DNA of 64,000 nt from Ophiura sarsii (GCA_035610835.1 CM069444.1:310001-374000), one strand, 5' to 3'. Counted from the stretch's first letter, positions 1 to 40,812 are shown. The notes: generated from the letters alone by a model not told the origin. Translations and numbers: made by a program.

Positions 1-527
1 AACAGTCGGCCACTTTCACCGATGTATGATTTTGTGCATCCTTTACAAGAGATTTCATACATAATTTCTGCCGTGTCTGATGTGGATCTCTTTTGTCCTT
101 GGGGTGGACCAGCATGTTGCGCAGCGTACAGTGCGGTTTCATTGCTGTGGCGAAGCCATGTTTCTTGAACACGCGAGAATGCCTTTTCCGATAACCCCTC
201 TACATAGGGGACGACGACTAGACCTTTTGATTTGTTGTCCGGTGTTTTGTTGGTGGATGCTTTTTCTATCCGTGTTTTTCGCGGTCCTTTTTGGCTTTGG
301 TGATGGCCCAATCAGGATAACCACAATGCTTGAGGACGTCGCTTATGACTTTCTCCTCTGCCTTCCTGTCTTCCTCCTCAGTGACAATAGCTTCATTCCT
401 GTCCAGTAACGACCGTATTACTCCCAACTTCTGGTGGAGAGGGTGGTGAGATTTGAACTGCAGATACTGGTTGGTGTGCGTCTTTTTCCGGATAAAAAGC
501 CTGTGATGAGAGCTGACGTCAAAATAG
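1..527 (-). pseudogene. Penelope-like retroelement fragment (RT C-terminus and linker)
   Basis: Read on the minus strand, this stretch gives the conserved C-terminal part of a Penelope-like element reverse transcriptase followed by the linker that precedes the GIY-YIG endonuclease. Visible pieces, in order, are FIRKKTHTNQYLQF, SHHPLHQKLGVIRSLLDR, EEEDRKAEEKVISDVLKHCG, and after a frame break near 240-330, TLRNMLVHPKDKRDP. The reading frame is broken by at least one stop or frameshift, so this is a decayed copy. It continues past the left edge, where the GIY-YIG domain would lie. The family assignment rests on recognised sequence; it is not a host gene. Confidence 0.8.
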
Positions 528-682
528 TCTGAGGAAGTGCTCAGTGTAGCATGAAACTGTCACAAGTGAGTATAATAATTTGTTTTATTATTATACTTCA
601 ACTCATTTTGGATCTGTCACATAAAAAAACAATGTCATATTATAATTACTGAACAATCCCGATGAACTTACACCAAGATAGT

Positions 683-1114
683 TTAATGGGGCGTTTTTGT
701 TTTTGTTTGTGGGGTCGTGTGGGTTTGTTGTTGTTTTTTTTGGGGGAGCTTCCCCAATGATTATGTACACTGACCTTCTCATGGAAAAGTTAAATAATTC
801 ATTTATCCTAGCCTACCCAGAGAAAATCAATATGACCACGTATTTATATAATCTTTGTTATATCCTGATGATTTCCAAATTGAAGGACAAAAGTCCGTCC
901 AGAAGACTCTCGCCAGTGACCCAGGAGGTGCAATATTTAAAAAAGTACAGCCAATAATACATTATGTGCTATACAAAACTACACGTTTATAAGTTGTAAA
1001 AAGTAACTATTTCTCAGATCTGACATATATAGTTATTTACAGATAGTCGTGTCGCAGGTTTTTCCAGCGTTGATTGGCTTACACCAAACAAACAGGTCTC
1101 TGACCCCCGGGGTT
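683..1114. repeat. Left copy of a window-spanning direct repeat
   Basis: About 430 bp match 63588-64000 in the same orientation with few mismatches and small indels. Shared text includes 'ctgaccttctcatggaaaag' and 'ctacacgtttataagttgta'. In both places the repeat lies in what would be intron 4 of a minus-strand SDR copy. The match is still continuing when the window ends at 64000. It is read as part of a segmental duplication rather than a named transposon, because no terminal repeats were seen. Confidence 0.85.
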
Positions 1115-1882
1115 CAGTCGATATTGACTTGAGTACCCATAATCATTCCAAAAATTGCAGAAAAGGGTTTAGTTTTCATATCATGTCCGCGGATGTCAAC
1201 GATTTCCCCAAATTAGGGCTGCTATTTGAAGATGTCCGCCCCCCCCCCCCCCCCCCCAAATAAAACACCCCACAACAGTATGGGCGTATTATATTTGAAG
1301 ACCCATGTCCGCTCACCCCTCAGGTAATCGCCGTCAAACGAGGACCTTGACTTGGTACTATCCAAACGAGGACACATCGAACTGGGTACACACCGGCAAA
1401 TCAAGGACAAAATGGCGTTTAAAAAAAATGTGTATCACACCGCCGATCAGACAGTGTACTATCCAACAGAGGTAATGTATATTAGGGGGTATCACATGCG
1501 AGGACTCATTTGGATAGCGTTTTTACACTGTTTGCATCATTTTGGACATATCAGGAAACCGAGGTCCGTCCTCGGTTGCAGGTATGTCCACGGTTGGATG
1601 GTGTGTATTCAAACTAAGGTCCGCGATTGACGGTGATCACTTACACCTCTGGGCATAAATTGTAAGGAGTATTTTGAACCAAACATGTCCTTGTTTTTGC
1701 GTAAAAAAGAGGACTGTTTAGAATGTGTCCTTGATATGGTAAAATAAGGGGGGTCAGGCAAAATGTCATAGTTTTTGCAAAAAGAAGGTGTGTGTGTGGG
1801 GGGGGGGGGGGGGGTATTTCGATCTTCTGGAAAGATCATGTGTTACCCCTCCGAATACGAAGAGAAAACACCGGGCTCTCAC
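1115..1882. other. Intronic sequence of left SDR copy, poly-C and poly-G tracts
   Basis: No coding similarity recognised. It contains a poly-C run at about 1240-1257, a GT-rich then poly-G run at about 1790-1814, and degenerate repeats of an 'aaacgaggac / gtccgcg' theme between 1290 and 1630. By position it would be intron 4 of the left SDR copy, whose last exon is expected to lie left of the window. Confidence 0.5.
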
Positions 1883-2032
1883 CTTGGTTGCTCTGTATGA
1901 ATAGAAACCGCCATTTTTGTTATCACTAATGCACCCTAACCCAGACGTCATATTGAGTATTGCGGCACGAGAACAACTGAGTCCTAGGTCTTGGTTAGCA
2001 GCTGATGCCATCTTTAGAAGAGGGTAAAAACT
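1883..2032 (-). CDS. SDR family protein, exon 4 (left copy, SDR-L)
   Basis: This 150-nt exon is bounded by a TTTTCAG acceptor and a GTGAGA donor. It encodes 50 residues starting SFYPLLKMASAANQDLG. It holds the catalytic region of a classical short-chain dehydrogenase/reductase: the serine of NMTSGLGCIS and the YxxxK pair in SYRATK. The exon matches exon 4 of the plus-strand copy at 57345-57494 almost residue for residue, and the flanking intron is also alike. Exon 1 of the same copy lies upstream at 3924-4055, but exons 2 and 3, which carry the NNAG motif, were not found in the 1.9 kb between. The last exon would be left of the window. The exon looks intact but the copy as a whole is probably not functional. 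Confidence 0.85.
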
Positions 2033-3923
2033 CTGAAAATATAACAAAATTGAACAGATTTATATAAGCACTTTAATTATAATAGGAGCTACAATCCTTG
2101 AAAAAAGTCTTTGAACACTTGCGTGTGATTAACGGAAAAGTATCACCCCACAAAGTTAACTGAGGCCAGTGGCTCCTGCAGTGGCTCCTGCAGTGGCTCC
2201 TGCAGCTTGCCAGAGTGTCCCATTATTGATCGATAGGGGAGGACAAATAGTCGACTATTGCGAGGTAAGGTACATAGTTGTAGTCGCAACTAGCGCCAAT
2301 AGTCGCGACTATAGTCGCGACTATGACTGTCGTGGCTGGTTAATTACTATTTATGGGACTTTTTTGGCCTGAAACCACACTGGAAATGTGGTTGGTCAAA
2401 AATCGACCAACATTTTGACCAACCTTTAGTCTTATATGAACAATCTAATTTGTTGGTCAAACTTTTGACAAACTGTTTTTGGAACAAATTTTAACCAACG
2501 CTTGATTAATAATAAACCAACACTGTTTGGCAAAATGTTTCGTCAATTGTTGGGCAAATATAATGATTAAACAGTTGGGTAATAGGAAATATAATTTGAC
2601 CAACTGTTGGGTTTTCTGTAAAACATTTGTAGCTCAATGTAATGAGAATATTTAACCATATAATATTGGGCACTCTTTTACTTTATGCCAACCATTGGTC
2701 AAAATATTTGGTCTGGTTAGGGTTAGGGTTTTTTTCTAATTGCATGCCTACTAAATGTACATTTTCTGGTAATGACAGTAAGCTTACCAATAACATTGGT
2801 AAGCTTACCGTCATGACAAGAGCCGTTTAGATGGATTTATCATTGTCCACTGATGGTGGCTTTGAAAAGACCTCTAACATAGGTTGCCACTGTCCTACTA
2901 TAAAGTTTGGCTCTAGTAATAGAACCTATTCCAAAGGACTGCCCCTTGACCAATGGAAATAACGTAGACTGCTCCTTGTATACAACAGACTAAAACAAGT
3001 CTTTTGCACAGTAGTGCAGTCACTGATTTGTAAGCATCGTTTGACGCTGTTATGAACTTAAACAGAGTAATATAATGGTTCATTGCGGACCTGTCTGAAA
3101 AAATTACAAGACTGTTATTAATTGCTGGGATTGATTGACAGGTAATATAGAGGAACAATAGCAGTAGAGCGCTCTTGTTAGACAACAATGGTTCGTTTCA
3201 AGTGGTTAAAAGTATCACAAAGAAGGTTAGGTCTTAACAAATATAATTTATTTATTTTATGAATGTATTTATTCAAATGAAATAAAACTATTTGAAAAAA
3301 TAATTATATTGTTCCTTGCATGATACCCTAACCATTTAATTTATACAAGCAAGATTGTATGATATTATTGTGAAAGTGGTCCAACCCGATTTCTAGACGA
3401 CTTATAGTAGATTGGTCATAACTTTTAAACGCAAGTAGTTAAAAAGACCAAATAAAATGATTCTGGTAGCCAAAACGGAACTTAACACAGAGTGTAAGAG
3501 ATTTTGACATTGCGTGATTTTAACATTGAATTAAAAAAAAAATTGCGAGTGTACAGGGTGTCCCTAAAAAAATTGTGCACATATTTGCGCAACTTGTTGA
3601 CCATAAAGTCCTAAAGTTTAGTGTAAAATGTTTAAACACACGGAAAGGAAAAACACTCAGCTTTTAGATACCGTTTATTTTATCTGATTTGAATTTGATA
3701 AATAGTAGGCCTATACATTATTCACAGATATGAATTGCACCAAAAAACACAAACAATAGATGTTTGCTTCGGAAAATGGCCTACAAATCTATTTCTATCA
3801 CTCCCTTTCATTGGAAACCTTAATATCTAAGAACTTAATTTAGGCTAGATGTAGAGCTGTAACAATTTTAAAGCACATTTATTGCCTTTGGATGGTCTAC
3901 TGTAGGTTACTTCATGTACTTAC
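2033..3923. other. Intron-like region of SDR-L; SDR exons 2-3 not found
   Basis: No recognisable coding sequence. It contains a 15-bp unit (ggctcctgcagt...) repeated three times at 2170-2205, a region with many 'ttggtcaaa / accaac' words at 2380-2610 that may be an old inverted-repeat element, and a short perfect hairpin at 2778-2808 (14-bp stem, 3-nt loop). At 3554 there is a single mariner-like end (tacagggtgtccctaaaa) resembling the start of the 4341 element. The SDR exon 2 (AKKHQNVNIL) and exon 3 (VLVNNAGI) equivalents were looked for on the minus strand and not seen. Confidence 0.5.
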
Positions 3924-4055
3924 GTTTGCCTTGTCTGGATTTCTGCAGGCAGCAAAGATAAACCGAGGTGGTGATGATGCTTCAGTTAATTGCTTCAAAA
4001 ACTCAAGTCCAATGCCACGATTAGCCCCCGTAATTAAAATAGATTTAATGGTCAT
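3924..4055 (-). CDS. SDR family protein, exon 1 (left copy, SDR-L)
   Basis: Forty-four codons from ATG (4055-4053) to a clean GTAAGT donor (3923-3918). The protein begins MTIKSILITGANRGIGLEF, with the Rossmann-fold TGxxxGIG cofactor motif of classical SDRs, and ends in ACRNPDKAN at a phase-0 splice site. It differs from exon 1 of the plus-strand copy (45833-45964) at only a few residues, for example T for A at position 2, L for V at 20 and L for F at 23. The closest family type I recognise is C-factor/sniffer-like NADPH carbonyl reductases. The next exon present downstream on this strand is exon 4 at 1883-2032. Joining exon 1 to exon 4 keeps the frame but removes the middle of the fold. Confidence 0.88.
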
Positions 4056-4137
4056 TCTCAGTTCTACTGCTCACAATCCTATATTATACTGCTCACGGGA
4101 TCTTGATGGTTGACACACCGGTCACATGTGCTCAAAC

Positions 4138-4335
4138 GGTTTCAAAATATTACAATTTTTACCGAATAATAAACATGCATCTTAGCTTTCACCATAGAAA
4201 TTTATATTATGATGAAGTGCCAAAGCTTATCCAACAATTACTTCAAGAGGGGACGGATGCCCTCAAAAGGTTTCAAAATATTACAATTGTTACCGAATAA
4301 TAAACATGCATCTTGGCTTTCACCATAGAAATATA
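4138..4335. repeat. Tandem duplication of about 130 bp
   Basis: The block beginning 'ggtttcaaaatattacaat' at 4138 and ending 'cttagctttcaccatagaaa' recurs from 4268 with only a few changes. No gene is associated; it sits between SDR-L exon 1 and the mariner-like element at 4341. Confidence 0.75.
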
Positions 4336-4340
4336 ATATA

Positions 4341-5412
4341 CAGGGTGTCTCAAAAAAAAAACGTGCACGTGTTTACCCAACTTATTGACCATGAACTTCT
4401 AGAATTTGGTGTAACAATTGTAAATATATTCATAGACTAAGCTTAGCTTTCATATGCCGTTTATTTCATCTGATTTGGTTTCGTCAAACTTGAGATATGA
4501 CCAATTAACTAAAGCTACCTTAAAATCGACTTTGTGCCACTTTACAGATTGCGATGAATAGAAAGGGTTACTCCGGAGAGGAGGTGGTGTGGGGGTGGGT
4601 TGCTACCACCCCCTAAAAAAAATCCAATCCGAAATGCAGAGTATGCCTATTTGGGTACCATGGTATAGCTAGAGGTTTCCTCTATCCATACATACCAAAA
4701 CAAGTACAAACATCCCACGCATGACGTCACAATGACCCCCGTCACCAAACATGGCCGACCTCAAAATCCCGCCGTATTCGCTGGACAGACAAATATAGGC
4801 CAAAATAGAAATCTTCGCTGAAAAAGTTCCAAATATCGGAATTTCAGCCGGTTTTTTGCTTATAAGTGAGGTAAATGGTGTTTCTAACTTAGGCCTATGC
4901 TATAATATCCAGGACCATACAATTCAAATATGTTTTTTCAAAATGGCGATTAAAAAAATTGTAAGTGGCAACCACCCCCCCCCCCCCCCCCCCCCCTACT
5001 ATCGGACTTTAACGGCTTACCCCCCCCCCCCCCCCCCGGTAAGGTGGCACTCTCAATTTGTTTTCGTCAAAATGAGCGCAGGGGATGTAAAAGCGATCAC
5101 CTGTACGCCCTAGGTCACTGTTCTTTGCGTTTTAGCGCAATCGGCGACCACCCTCCCTTAGGAGGACGAGGGTTTTAATGCTTATGTCTTAATTAAGCAT
5201 TCTTCTGTAAAAGTGGCACAAAGTCGATTTTAGGTAGCTTTAGTTAATTGAACATATCTCAGGATTGACAAAACCAAATTAGATGAAATAAACGGCATAT
5301 GAAAGCTAAGTGTGTAGTCTATCAAAATGTATACAATTGTTACACCAAATTCAAGAAGTTCATGGTCAATAAGTTGGGTAAACACGTGCACGGTTTTTTT
5401 TGAGACACCCTG
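4341..5412. mobile_element. Non-autonomous mariner-like element with ~205-bp inverted ends
   Basis: The left end starts CAGGGTGTCTCAAAAA and the right end is its reverse complement, with homology extending about 205 bp inward ('gtgcacgtgtttacccaac' against 'gttgggtaaacacgtgcac'). TA dinucleotides flank both ends (4339-4340, 5413-5414), as expected for a Tc1/mariner target site. The interior (4560-5200) contains two poly-C runs, at about 4976-4996 and 5025-5038, and no transposase. A one-ended relative lies at 3554, and other elements with CAGGGTGT ends occur at 21060. Confidence 0.85.
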
Positions 5413-6189
5413 TAATGAAGTGCCAGCTCATCACTACTGTCGTCTATGCTCTATCCTCTGGGCAGTGACGCATATTTACAGACGCAATATTTACGCACCC
5501 GTGTGCATCTTCCGTCTTTCTATGTGTGTGTGTGGGGGGGGGGGGGGGGGGGGGGGTAAACGCCACCACCTCGAGTAAGGAACCAACATTTGTTGCTGAA
5601 AACAGAAAGCTTATTCTTATTTAAGCACAAATAATACCTTTCCTCCTTCATAACACTCCACCCCTAAAAAAACCCAAAAATACCCAGACAAACAATACCC
5701 AAAACGCATTATCTCTAACCCTCTCCCTTTATGTAGGTGAACATTATATAAGGAAAAGTCCAAAGTCTAATTCCCTCTCATCAGTCAAACACAAATTGCT
5801 ATATGTTTATAGAACTAAACATTTACAAACTATGCCACAAGACAAATCTTGGATGAAAAACACCAGGTTTGTGCTATCATCATTTTTCTAAATTAGTCAC
5901 CAAGTTCACTACGTGTGATAATTTAATATTATAATTTGAACATTTTACACATATTATGTTAATCCGATCAGTTAAAGATTAAGGTTTCAAAATGGTGTAG
6001 TTCTCCAAATGAGGTTTTGGAGCTAAGATCTCGCTATTTTTCATTTTAATTTGTTAATAGTTTACTTTCTCCATATCATTCTTTATGTGTCTACAAGGAA
6101 AGGATATATAGCAACATTTGGTGGGGTTAAAGATAAAATGCACTATTTTTGACAGAATTTTACAAAATAACCTGCACTTTCTATCTTGA
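5413..6189. other. Intergenic, no feature recognised
   Basis: AT-rich sequence with a GT run followed by poly-G at about 5524-5556. No exon of either flanking gene and no repeat family was recognised. Confidence 0.4.
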
Positions 6190-6470
6190 TTTTTCATCCT
6201 TTTTTTATATGCAGTTGTTTCATAATAAGTGCAATATTATTTTGTGTACATATATATATATGATGTTTTTATAATGTGCTGTTTTAATAAGGACCCCAAT
6301 GGAAATAAGCCCTTTTTAGAGCTTTCTTGGGATATCCTTGGCATTATATGTTTTCTTGTATTAATATGTTGTGTTAATTGTTGTAAGTTTTTAAGATTTG
6401 TATATTTGATCTGATGTATTTGTATCTTTGTGTCTTGATATGTCAAATAAAACTAAACTAAACTAATACC
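6190..6470 (+). repeat. Probable non-LTR retrotransposon 3' tail
   Basis: The stretch ending 'caaataaaactaaactaaac' looks like a LINE 3' end, with an AATAAA signal running into a short A-rich repeat tail, preceded by 'ggaccccaatggaaataagc' text typical of degenerate LINE 3' untranslated regions. No coding part is attached. It lies just downstream of the HPD stop codon, on the opposite strand. The class is uncertain. Confidence 0.4.
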
Positions 6471-6619
6471 CTCGATATGTACAATTTTTTTGGCACTAAT
6501 ACTATTATGGACCTGATGTCAGCGATGTTGCAAGTGAACCCAAATGCTGCACTCTCTAATGCGTACACACTCATAGTCCATCACACTGTAAAATATATCT
6601 GCTGCCCTCTATATCCACA

Positions 6620-35195
<28,576 letters not shown>

Positions 35196-36389
35196 TTTCG
35201 TGCACCGGCGTTTACAGCTGCAGGAGGCAATTGATTGATATTCGCGTGTTTGTACAAAGTCCAATGGCTTAGTACGATATGTGATACGATGAATTTGGAA
35301 GATGACGGTGGCCGGATGCTTAGCAAAAATCACTAAAAATAGTTCCAGTTTTTGACAGTTTCCGTCGAAAATTTGGCAAATAATGAATCACTCAATAGAT
35401 TTTAAACGGAAACATGTGTTAGAACTGATCGAAATGTAAGCCAGAATCTAGCTAGAACTCAAAGTCCTCCTCTCAGACTAATACGGGCCCCGGGGGGGGG
35501 GGGAACTCAACTTTTTTGGGGGTAGGGGTGTGCCGCCCAGGGTCTCAAAAAGGGAGGCTACAGAACTGAACTAAGTGGATTTTATGACGAAAAATAGGGT
35601 CTTAGGAACTGATTTTTTTCCAAAAAATAGGTCTTGAGAACTGGCCTATAGTTCTATTTTCGATTTATTTTGGTTTAAGAATGCAAAATATTCGAAAAAT
35701 TGGGGCTTTGGAACACAAAATAATGGGCTTTGGAACGCAACATTTCGTGATTTTTGAATTTTCAATAAAAATGTGGGTCTTAAGAACTGATGCAGGCTCA
35801 AAAGGGGGGTCATAACAGTGGCGGATACAGGGGGGGCTTTGGGGGCGGGCGCCCCCGTAAAATTTGACAATATACCTTTTTTGTGTACCACTTTACCCTT
35901 TTCAGGTTCCGTCGGTACATTTGCCACTTGTACCCTGCGATTTTTTTGGCCGGTTTTGGGACAAACCAAACCGCCAAGTTGAAGGTACAGGTAATGCCAG
36001 TATTGAGTAAGAAGTTAATTACTGCAATTATCTTCTCTTCAGAGAATCTGAGATGTAGCTGGGTTGAGTTACATTGTCTAGAGATTGGTATGTATGTAAC
36101 AGATATCGTCAGTAACTGGGTTTCTATAGTGTAAGTCGGTATTACTGTAGTTATATCTCATAGTAGAAGAAAATGTTAGTAAACTACATTTTTCTTGAGG
36201 GGGGACTTAAATGTCAGGATAATATGAGATATGTTAGGTATTACCGCCCCTTTCCCTTTAATGCGGACTTTTATATATGCATGGTTGAATATTATGCTCC
36301 ATTCAATTCTTTATGTATATAGCGTGATGTGTGTGTGAAGTGTTTTATATATGCATGGATGAATAATAGGCTTTTGTGTGAGACTGTTG
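35196..36389. other. HPD upstream region with an interspersed repeat
   Basis: 35480-35840 carries a repeat with words 'aagaactgatgcaggctc' and 'ctttggaacgcaacattt'. An inverted copy lies at 54580-54710. The repeat starts with poly-G near 35490. The immediate upstream 280 bp must hold the HPD promoter, but no clear TATA or initiator was identified. Confidence 0.45.
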
Positions 36390-37660
36390 GTTCAAGCGTA
36401 TGCTATCAACCCCTGGACACTCATTGTCTATAACAATAGAAGGCAGTGACAGTCATGAATATACAATGAATAATCATATCAATGAATATTAAAAAATACA
36501 CGTCATTTGTAGAGTCGAAAATTGAAAATACCAGACGATGGTGGACACGAACGGCCGTAATTTTTAAATCTCCGTTGGTTTTAATGTTATAATGGATGGA
36601 TTTTGATTATGACCACAGAAAATTCATCCCATGTTGTAACTAAATTATTATCATCCTAAAACCGCTGGAGCTGGATAACAAATTCAAGTGTCAGTATCGT
36701 CAATAATTTTGAAGTTATTATGACATTGAAACTTGCAACATAAAAGGAGCCTGGTCACTTTGCGCTAATATAATCTTTAACTTACTGGAAACTAAAAGAT
36801 GGACAAAACCAGTTTTTATGTTTTGTTGCATGTTGTTACAATCTATTTTTAAAGACCTCGACCAATAGCTTTTGGACCCGGGGTTCTCACTATATAGTGG
36901 TACTACGTATTAAAGGCATATTATGTGATCTTTTCCTTTTTTTAGAAAGTAGATTTTCTTGCAGATTTACATTTCCGATCATAAATCATACATTCATTCC
37001 AAGTTACAGAGCGATACGATTCCTAATTACCTCAAAATCATGGTTTTAGAGTAAATTTAGAGTGAAAAATATAAACTGTCGGGATCCCGACAAATTATTT
37101 TAACTCTAAAACCATGATTTTGAAGTAATTAAGAATTGTATCGCCCTGTAACTTGGATGCATGATTTATGATCAGAAATGTAAATCTGCAAGAAAATCTG
37201 CTTTCTATTTTTTTTTTCGATGTTGAGGGCGTTCCCTGGAAAGATCACATAATATATCTTTAACGTGCCTACCTTTTGGAGTGCCTTTTCGCAAAATTTG
37301 GTATATCGATGGGTGGCAATCAAAAAGGTTTTCATTATGCCCCCTCTTTGATGGTATAGAATGGCCCGTACTTCGTTCGGATTAAAATACACTTAGAACC
37401 CAATTTTGGTTAATTATTACACTTTTGAGAACCCAATTTTCTACTTACCTTCTGTTTATTGTTTGTATATACATGTACAATACAAGGGTAGGCCTATAAT
37501 ACTGATCGGTAGACATTTCACTTTGGTATACCGATCGGGTGTTAATTTTGCATATGATGCAGGTGTAGAAAGTCTGGGAGGCACATGCACGTACATGTTT
37601 CTTCTACCACTAATCAAACGTAGGAGGCATAGGCTACGCATGATTTTCGTAGACCCCCTC

Positions 37661-37661
<1 letters not shown>

Positions 37662-37703
<42 letters not shown>
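37662..37703. repeat. 42-base poly-C tract
   Basis: An uninterrupted run of 42 C, the longest of about twenty poly-C/poly-G tracts in the window. It lies in the left palindrome arm in a segment (about 36600-38080) that has no counterpart in the right arm. Confidence 0.95.
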
Positions 37704-37704
<1 letters not shown>

Positions 37705-38611
37705 CTTTGGACAGCTCATTTGCGGCGATCCAAAGATCAATTTTTTATTGGAAATTAAAATAGCAGTTAAGCTATAACCATTATAGGCATCGGTTATTTG
37801 AACCGTGGATTAAACATGAAGCCAAAATGTTGACTAATTAGTATTATCGGCACGGAAAAGTTGAAAAATCTTGATACAAATAGTGACGCGGACCTCTTGC
37901 ATTTACCGTGTAGTTAGTGCTCAACAAGTAAATGATGAATCTCTTCTGACCGGTGTCACATGTATAGAATCATTGTACGCACAAGATTCAAGCGTATAAA
38001 ATAATCGCTGTTATACCTGACATGATGTTTTTCAACATTTTAAACTGGGAGTGAAATGTGTTCGTATAAACATTGACGAAACCGTACGGTATTCAGTGGC
38101 GGACGGATCCTAACGTCCCCCCACCGAATGTAACCTATCAAATAATCGTACGTCCGGCATCGTCTGAAAATCGAAAAGGCCCTTTACTGCCCTCTAACCT
38201 AGAAGGGGACTTTATTTTTTTTCTACGCATGCGTGCGATTTCTTTGGTTTGTCCACCAAAATCGTTGACAAGTTCCTATTGAGTATGTACTGCAATGCAA
38301 GTGACAGAACGTCTTGTGATGCGCTAGTCAACAGTATATCTGTCCCCCGGGCTCCATAAAAGCCTTAGGAAAAGTTCCCGATGTTCTAGCCGGCCGCGGA
38401 GTCATTCTTTGGTATCCATTGGTAAGATCAAGCAGACAATATTGATATTGACGATACACATTATCCAAAAAAGTTTGATGTGATTTGATTTTAATGTTCC
38501 CGGACTGGATGATATTAAAAAAAAAACACAATAATACCGCTTTATGAAACACCTCACCTGATTGTGACCGCGCGGGAGCACTTCTCTGGGCGGCCCGGCC
38601 CTGTGAGACCT

Positions 38612-38908
38612 ATATATTTTTTAAACTGCATATAACTTGTCATAATTGATGTTTTATTGACTTTTAAATCGCAATGTTTTTATCAATAGTAGCTGACTGT
38701 ATTTTTCTCCTATGGCTGTTTTAACAAATTTGTTTGTATTTTTTTAATTTTGAGGTGTTCTTTGCATTGAATATATTTATAATCTTTTTATCATGTGTTT
38801 TAATGTATGTGTAGTTTTTTAAGATATTGATCATTTTGTTTGTAAAGCGCATTGGTGCCGTTGCTTTATGCGCTGTGTGTTATTATTATTAAAATTTATT
38901 ATTATTAT
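38612..38908 (+). repeat. L2/CR1-like LINE 3' tail inserted in the left palindrome arm
   Basis: Ends 'gtttgtaaagcgcattggtg...' followed by tattattatt repeats, as in the tails at 20868 and 49930. The right arm passes straight from 'gggcgggctagagaagtgct' to 'ggttatagcatatgc' without it, so it was inserted after the palindrome formed. Confidence 0.7.
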
Positions 38909-38934
38909 TATATGCTATAACCGTCTCTAACGTT

Positions 38935-39320
38935 AGTATTCTACTGAATAGCACACATTTATTTACACGTGATACATGCGCTATCTAACTGAAGGATGCA
39001 TGTAGCACACATTGAATTAAAGATGCTTGCACACATAATACTAGTAATGCCACATGTACGCATGCGCTGTCTACTAAAATAGCACATAGTAATGCCACAT
39101 GTGACTATGCGATATCTACTGACGATAGCGCGGCCACCGCATACACATGTGCTAACTTAGCACACATAGTAATGCCTCGTGTGAATGTAGTGTGACATGC
39201 GTATAATAGCACACATAGTAATGGCACACGTAACTATGCGCTATTAGCACTGTCACCACGTTAACATGCGCTTATCTACTGAAGTAGTGCCACATGTGAT
39301 AAATGCGCTATCTACTGAAT
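38935..39320. repeat. Irregular tandem repeat (agcacacatagtaatgccac theme)
   Basis: Phrases 'agcacacat', 'agtaatgccacatgtg' and 'atgcgctatctactga' recur at about 40-80 bp spacing. It is specific to the left arm of the palindrome. Confidence 0.6.
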
Positions 39321-40071
39321 GAGACAATGTGCACATCTTCAAAAGAAAGAACAAAATCAATTGTTTCTGATGGTGTTCCGAGTGCTGGCTATGGCGCGTC
39401 TGATACCATCGGACCAGGCTTTCAGTTGACGTACGCATAGGAGCATCGTTGAAGCGAATGTCCCCTGGTAACCTTTATTCCAGATCTTAAATAAGAAATC
39501 TTGTTTTATTATACAGAGAATCCACTTTACTCATGCGTGCCCATAACAAAAGGTTTTAGCTCCCATATTATTCGTTGTTCAGATCAAGTCAATGCACGAC
39601 CTTCAAGCAACCATTTGAATACAAGCGTTAAAAGAATGATCTATACACTGGCGGGTTATTTTCAAACGAGTATCTATCAACATGTGTGTTGTACAGAGTA
39701 AGATATATTCTGGTGGTGCTGCTCTTTTTATATTCTGAAACAAACTTTAGTTCCCCATCGCCGAAACGTGTATTACCTCTAATCACCCTTCAGTGGTACA
39801 AGACTTGATCGAGTCTATCAATAGTTATCTGATTCCCTTTTCCACATAGATTTCGACATCATTGCGTCTCCCAATTTGTTTATTAAAAAGCTGGCTTATT
39901 GTTTTGCTACAAGATCTGACTTTCCTGAGTAAAGTTGTATCAACGATTTTCTAGAAATTCATCGGTTGTACAGATTTCCAAAAGAGCCTTAAATTGGTAA
40001 TCATGGCAATGGTATTACATTTAACGTTCGTTAGTAACGGTCCCGTTTCTCATGTTTCTCTGTTTTGGAAA

Positions 40072-40370
40072 CAAGGCTCAAGATAAACGGGCGCTGGGCG
40101 ATTTTAACCCCTCGGTCCTCCTGCCATAGCGCCCGGTATTGCTAAAAAATAAACAACCGAGCGCTGATATTTTCTCCAAACCAGCGCCCGTTGATGATCG
40201 GTAAGCTTGCCTAAGACATCAAATTTCGATTTGACAATACGATTTAATAAAAAGTTAGCTCCCGGTAGACTGAAAGTAGCTCCTGGTTCTCAATAAATCC
40301 CATGATCCAGGCTAGGCGCTACTTTTCAAAAAAGTAGCTCCCGGTAAAAAAACTGTTATCTTGAGCCTTG
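40072..40370. mobile_element. hAT-type MITE (299 bp) with 8-bp target duplication
   Basis: Begins CAAGGCTCAAGATAA and ends TTATCTTGAGCCTTG, flanked on both sides by TTTGGAAA (40064-40071 and 40371-40378). The termini and 8-bp duplication suit the hAT superfamily. The opposite arm of the palindrome carries the uninterrupted site near 42310-42321 (atttccaaaa), which confirms the boundaries. Confidence 0.92.
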
Positions 40371-40738
40371 TTTGGAAATGTGTTTGCTTCTTGTATACAA
40401 ATAGCTACAAATAGTATATTAGCCTAGCTATAACAAACTAAACGTGATGTACACAAACTTGCGCTGACTGGTAAAATGGTTTTACAACAAGTTTTGCTAT
40501 CATTATCAAACCGAACTCAAATTAAATCAAATTAAATCACTTATTTATCGCGCTAATATACATGTTTAGTTTACGCATTCAATTGTTTAAAAGTTAAATA
40601 AATCAAAGAGATAAATGATAGAAAAAACAACAACTATAAAAGCATAGGCCTTTATAATTTACAAAAATTGACATAAAAATGATGCTACATTAATCCACCG
40701 TCAAATTTTTAAAAATATATAAAAAAGCATGGCATTCA

Positions 40739-40812
40739 CGGATACACCGGGGATCGAACCCGTGTTGCCGTTTACAAACAACATGGCCTACGATGCACGC
40801 CACAGAGATCGA
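40739..40812 (-). repeat. tRNA-like sequence (left palindrome arm)
   Basis: The minus strand reads 'ctctgtggcgtgcatcgtag' then 'acgggttcgatccccggtgt'. The B box GGTTCGATCCC is good, but the A-box region is poor and no convincing cloverleaf forms. Its inverted partner is at 41812-41888. Likely a tRNA pseudogene or SINE head. Confidence 0.5.

Noticed and set aside
37406..37777. Open frames with poly-proline or poly-glycine (also near 4856, 23694, 34734, 55054 and 59275)
   Set aside because: They come from translating poly-C or poly-G tracts and have no coding support.
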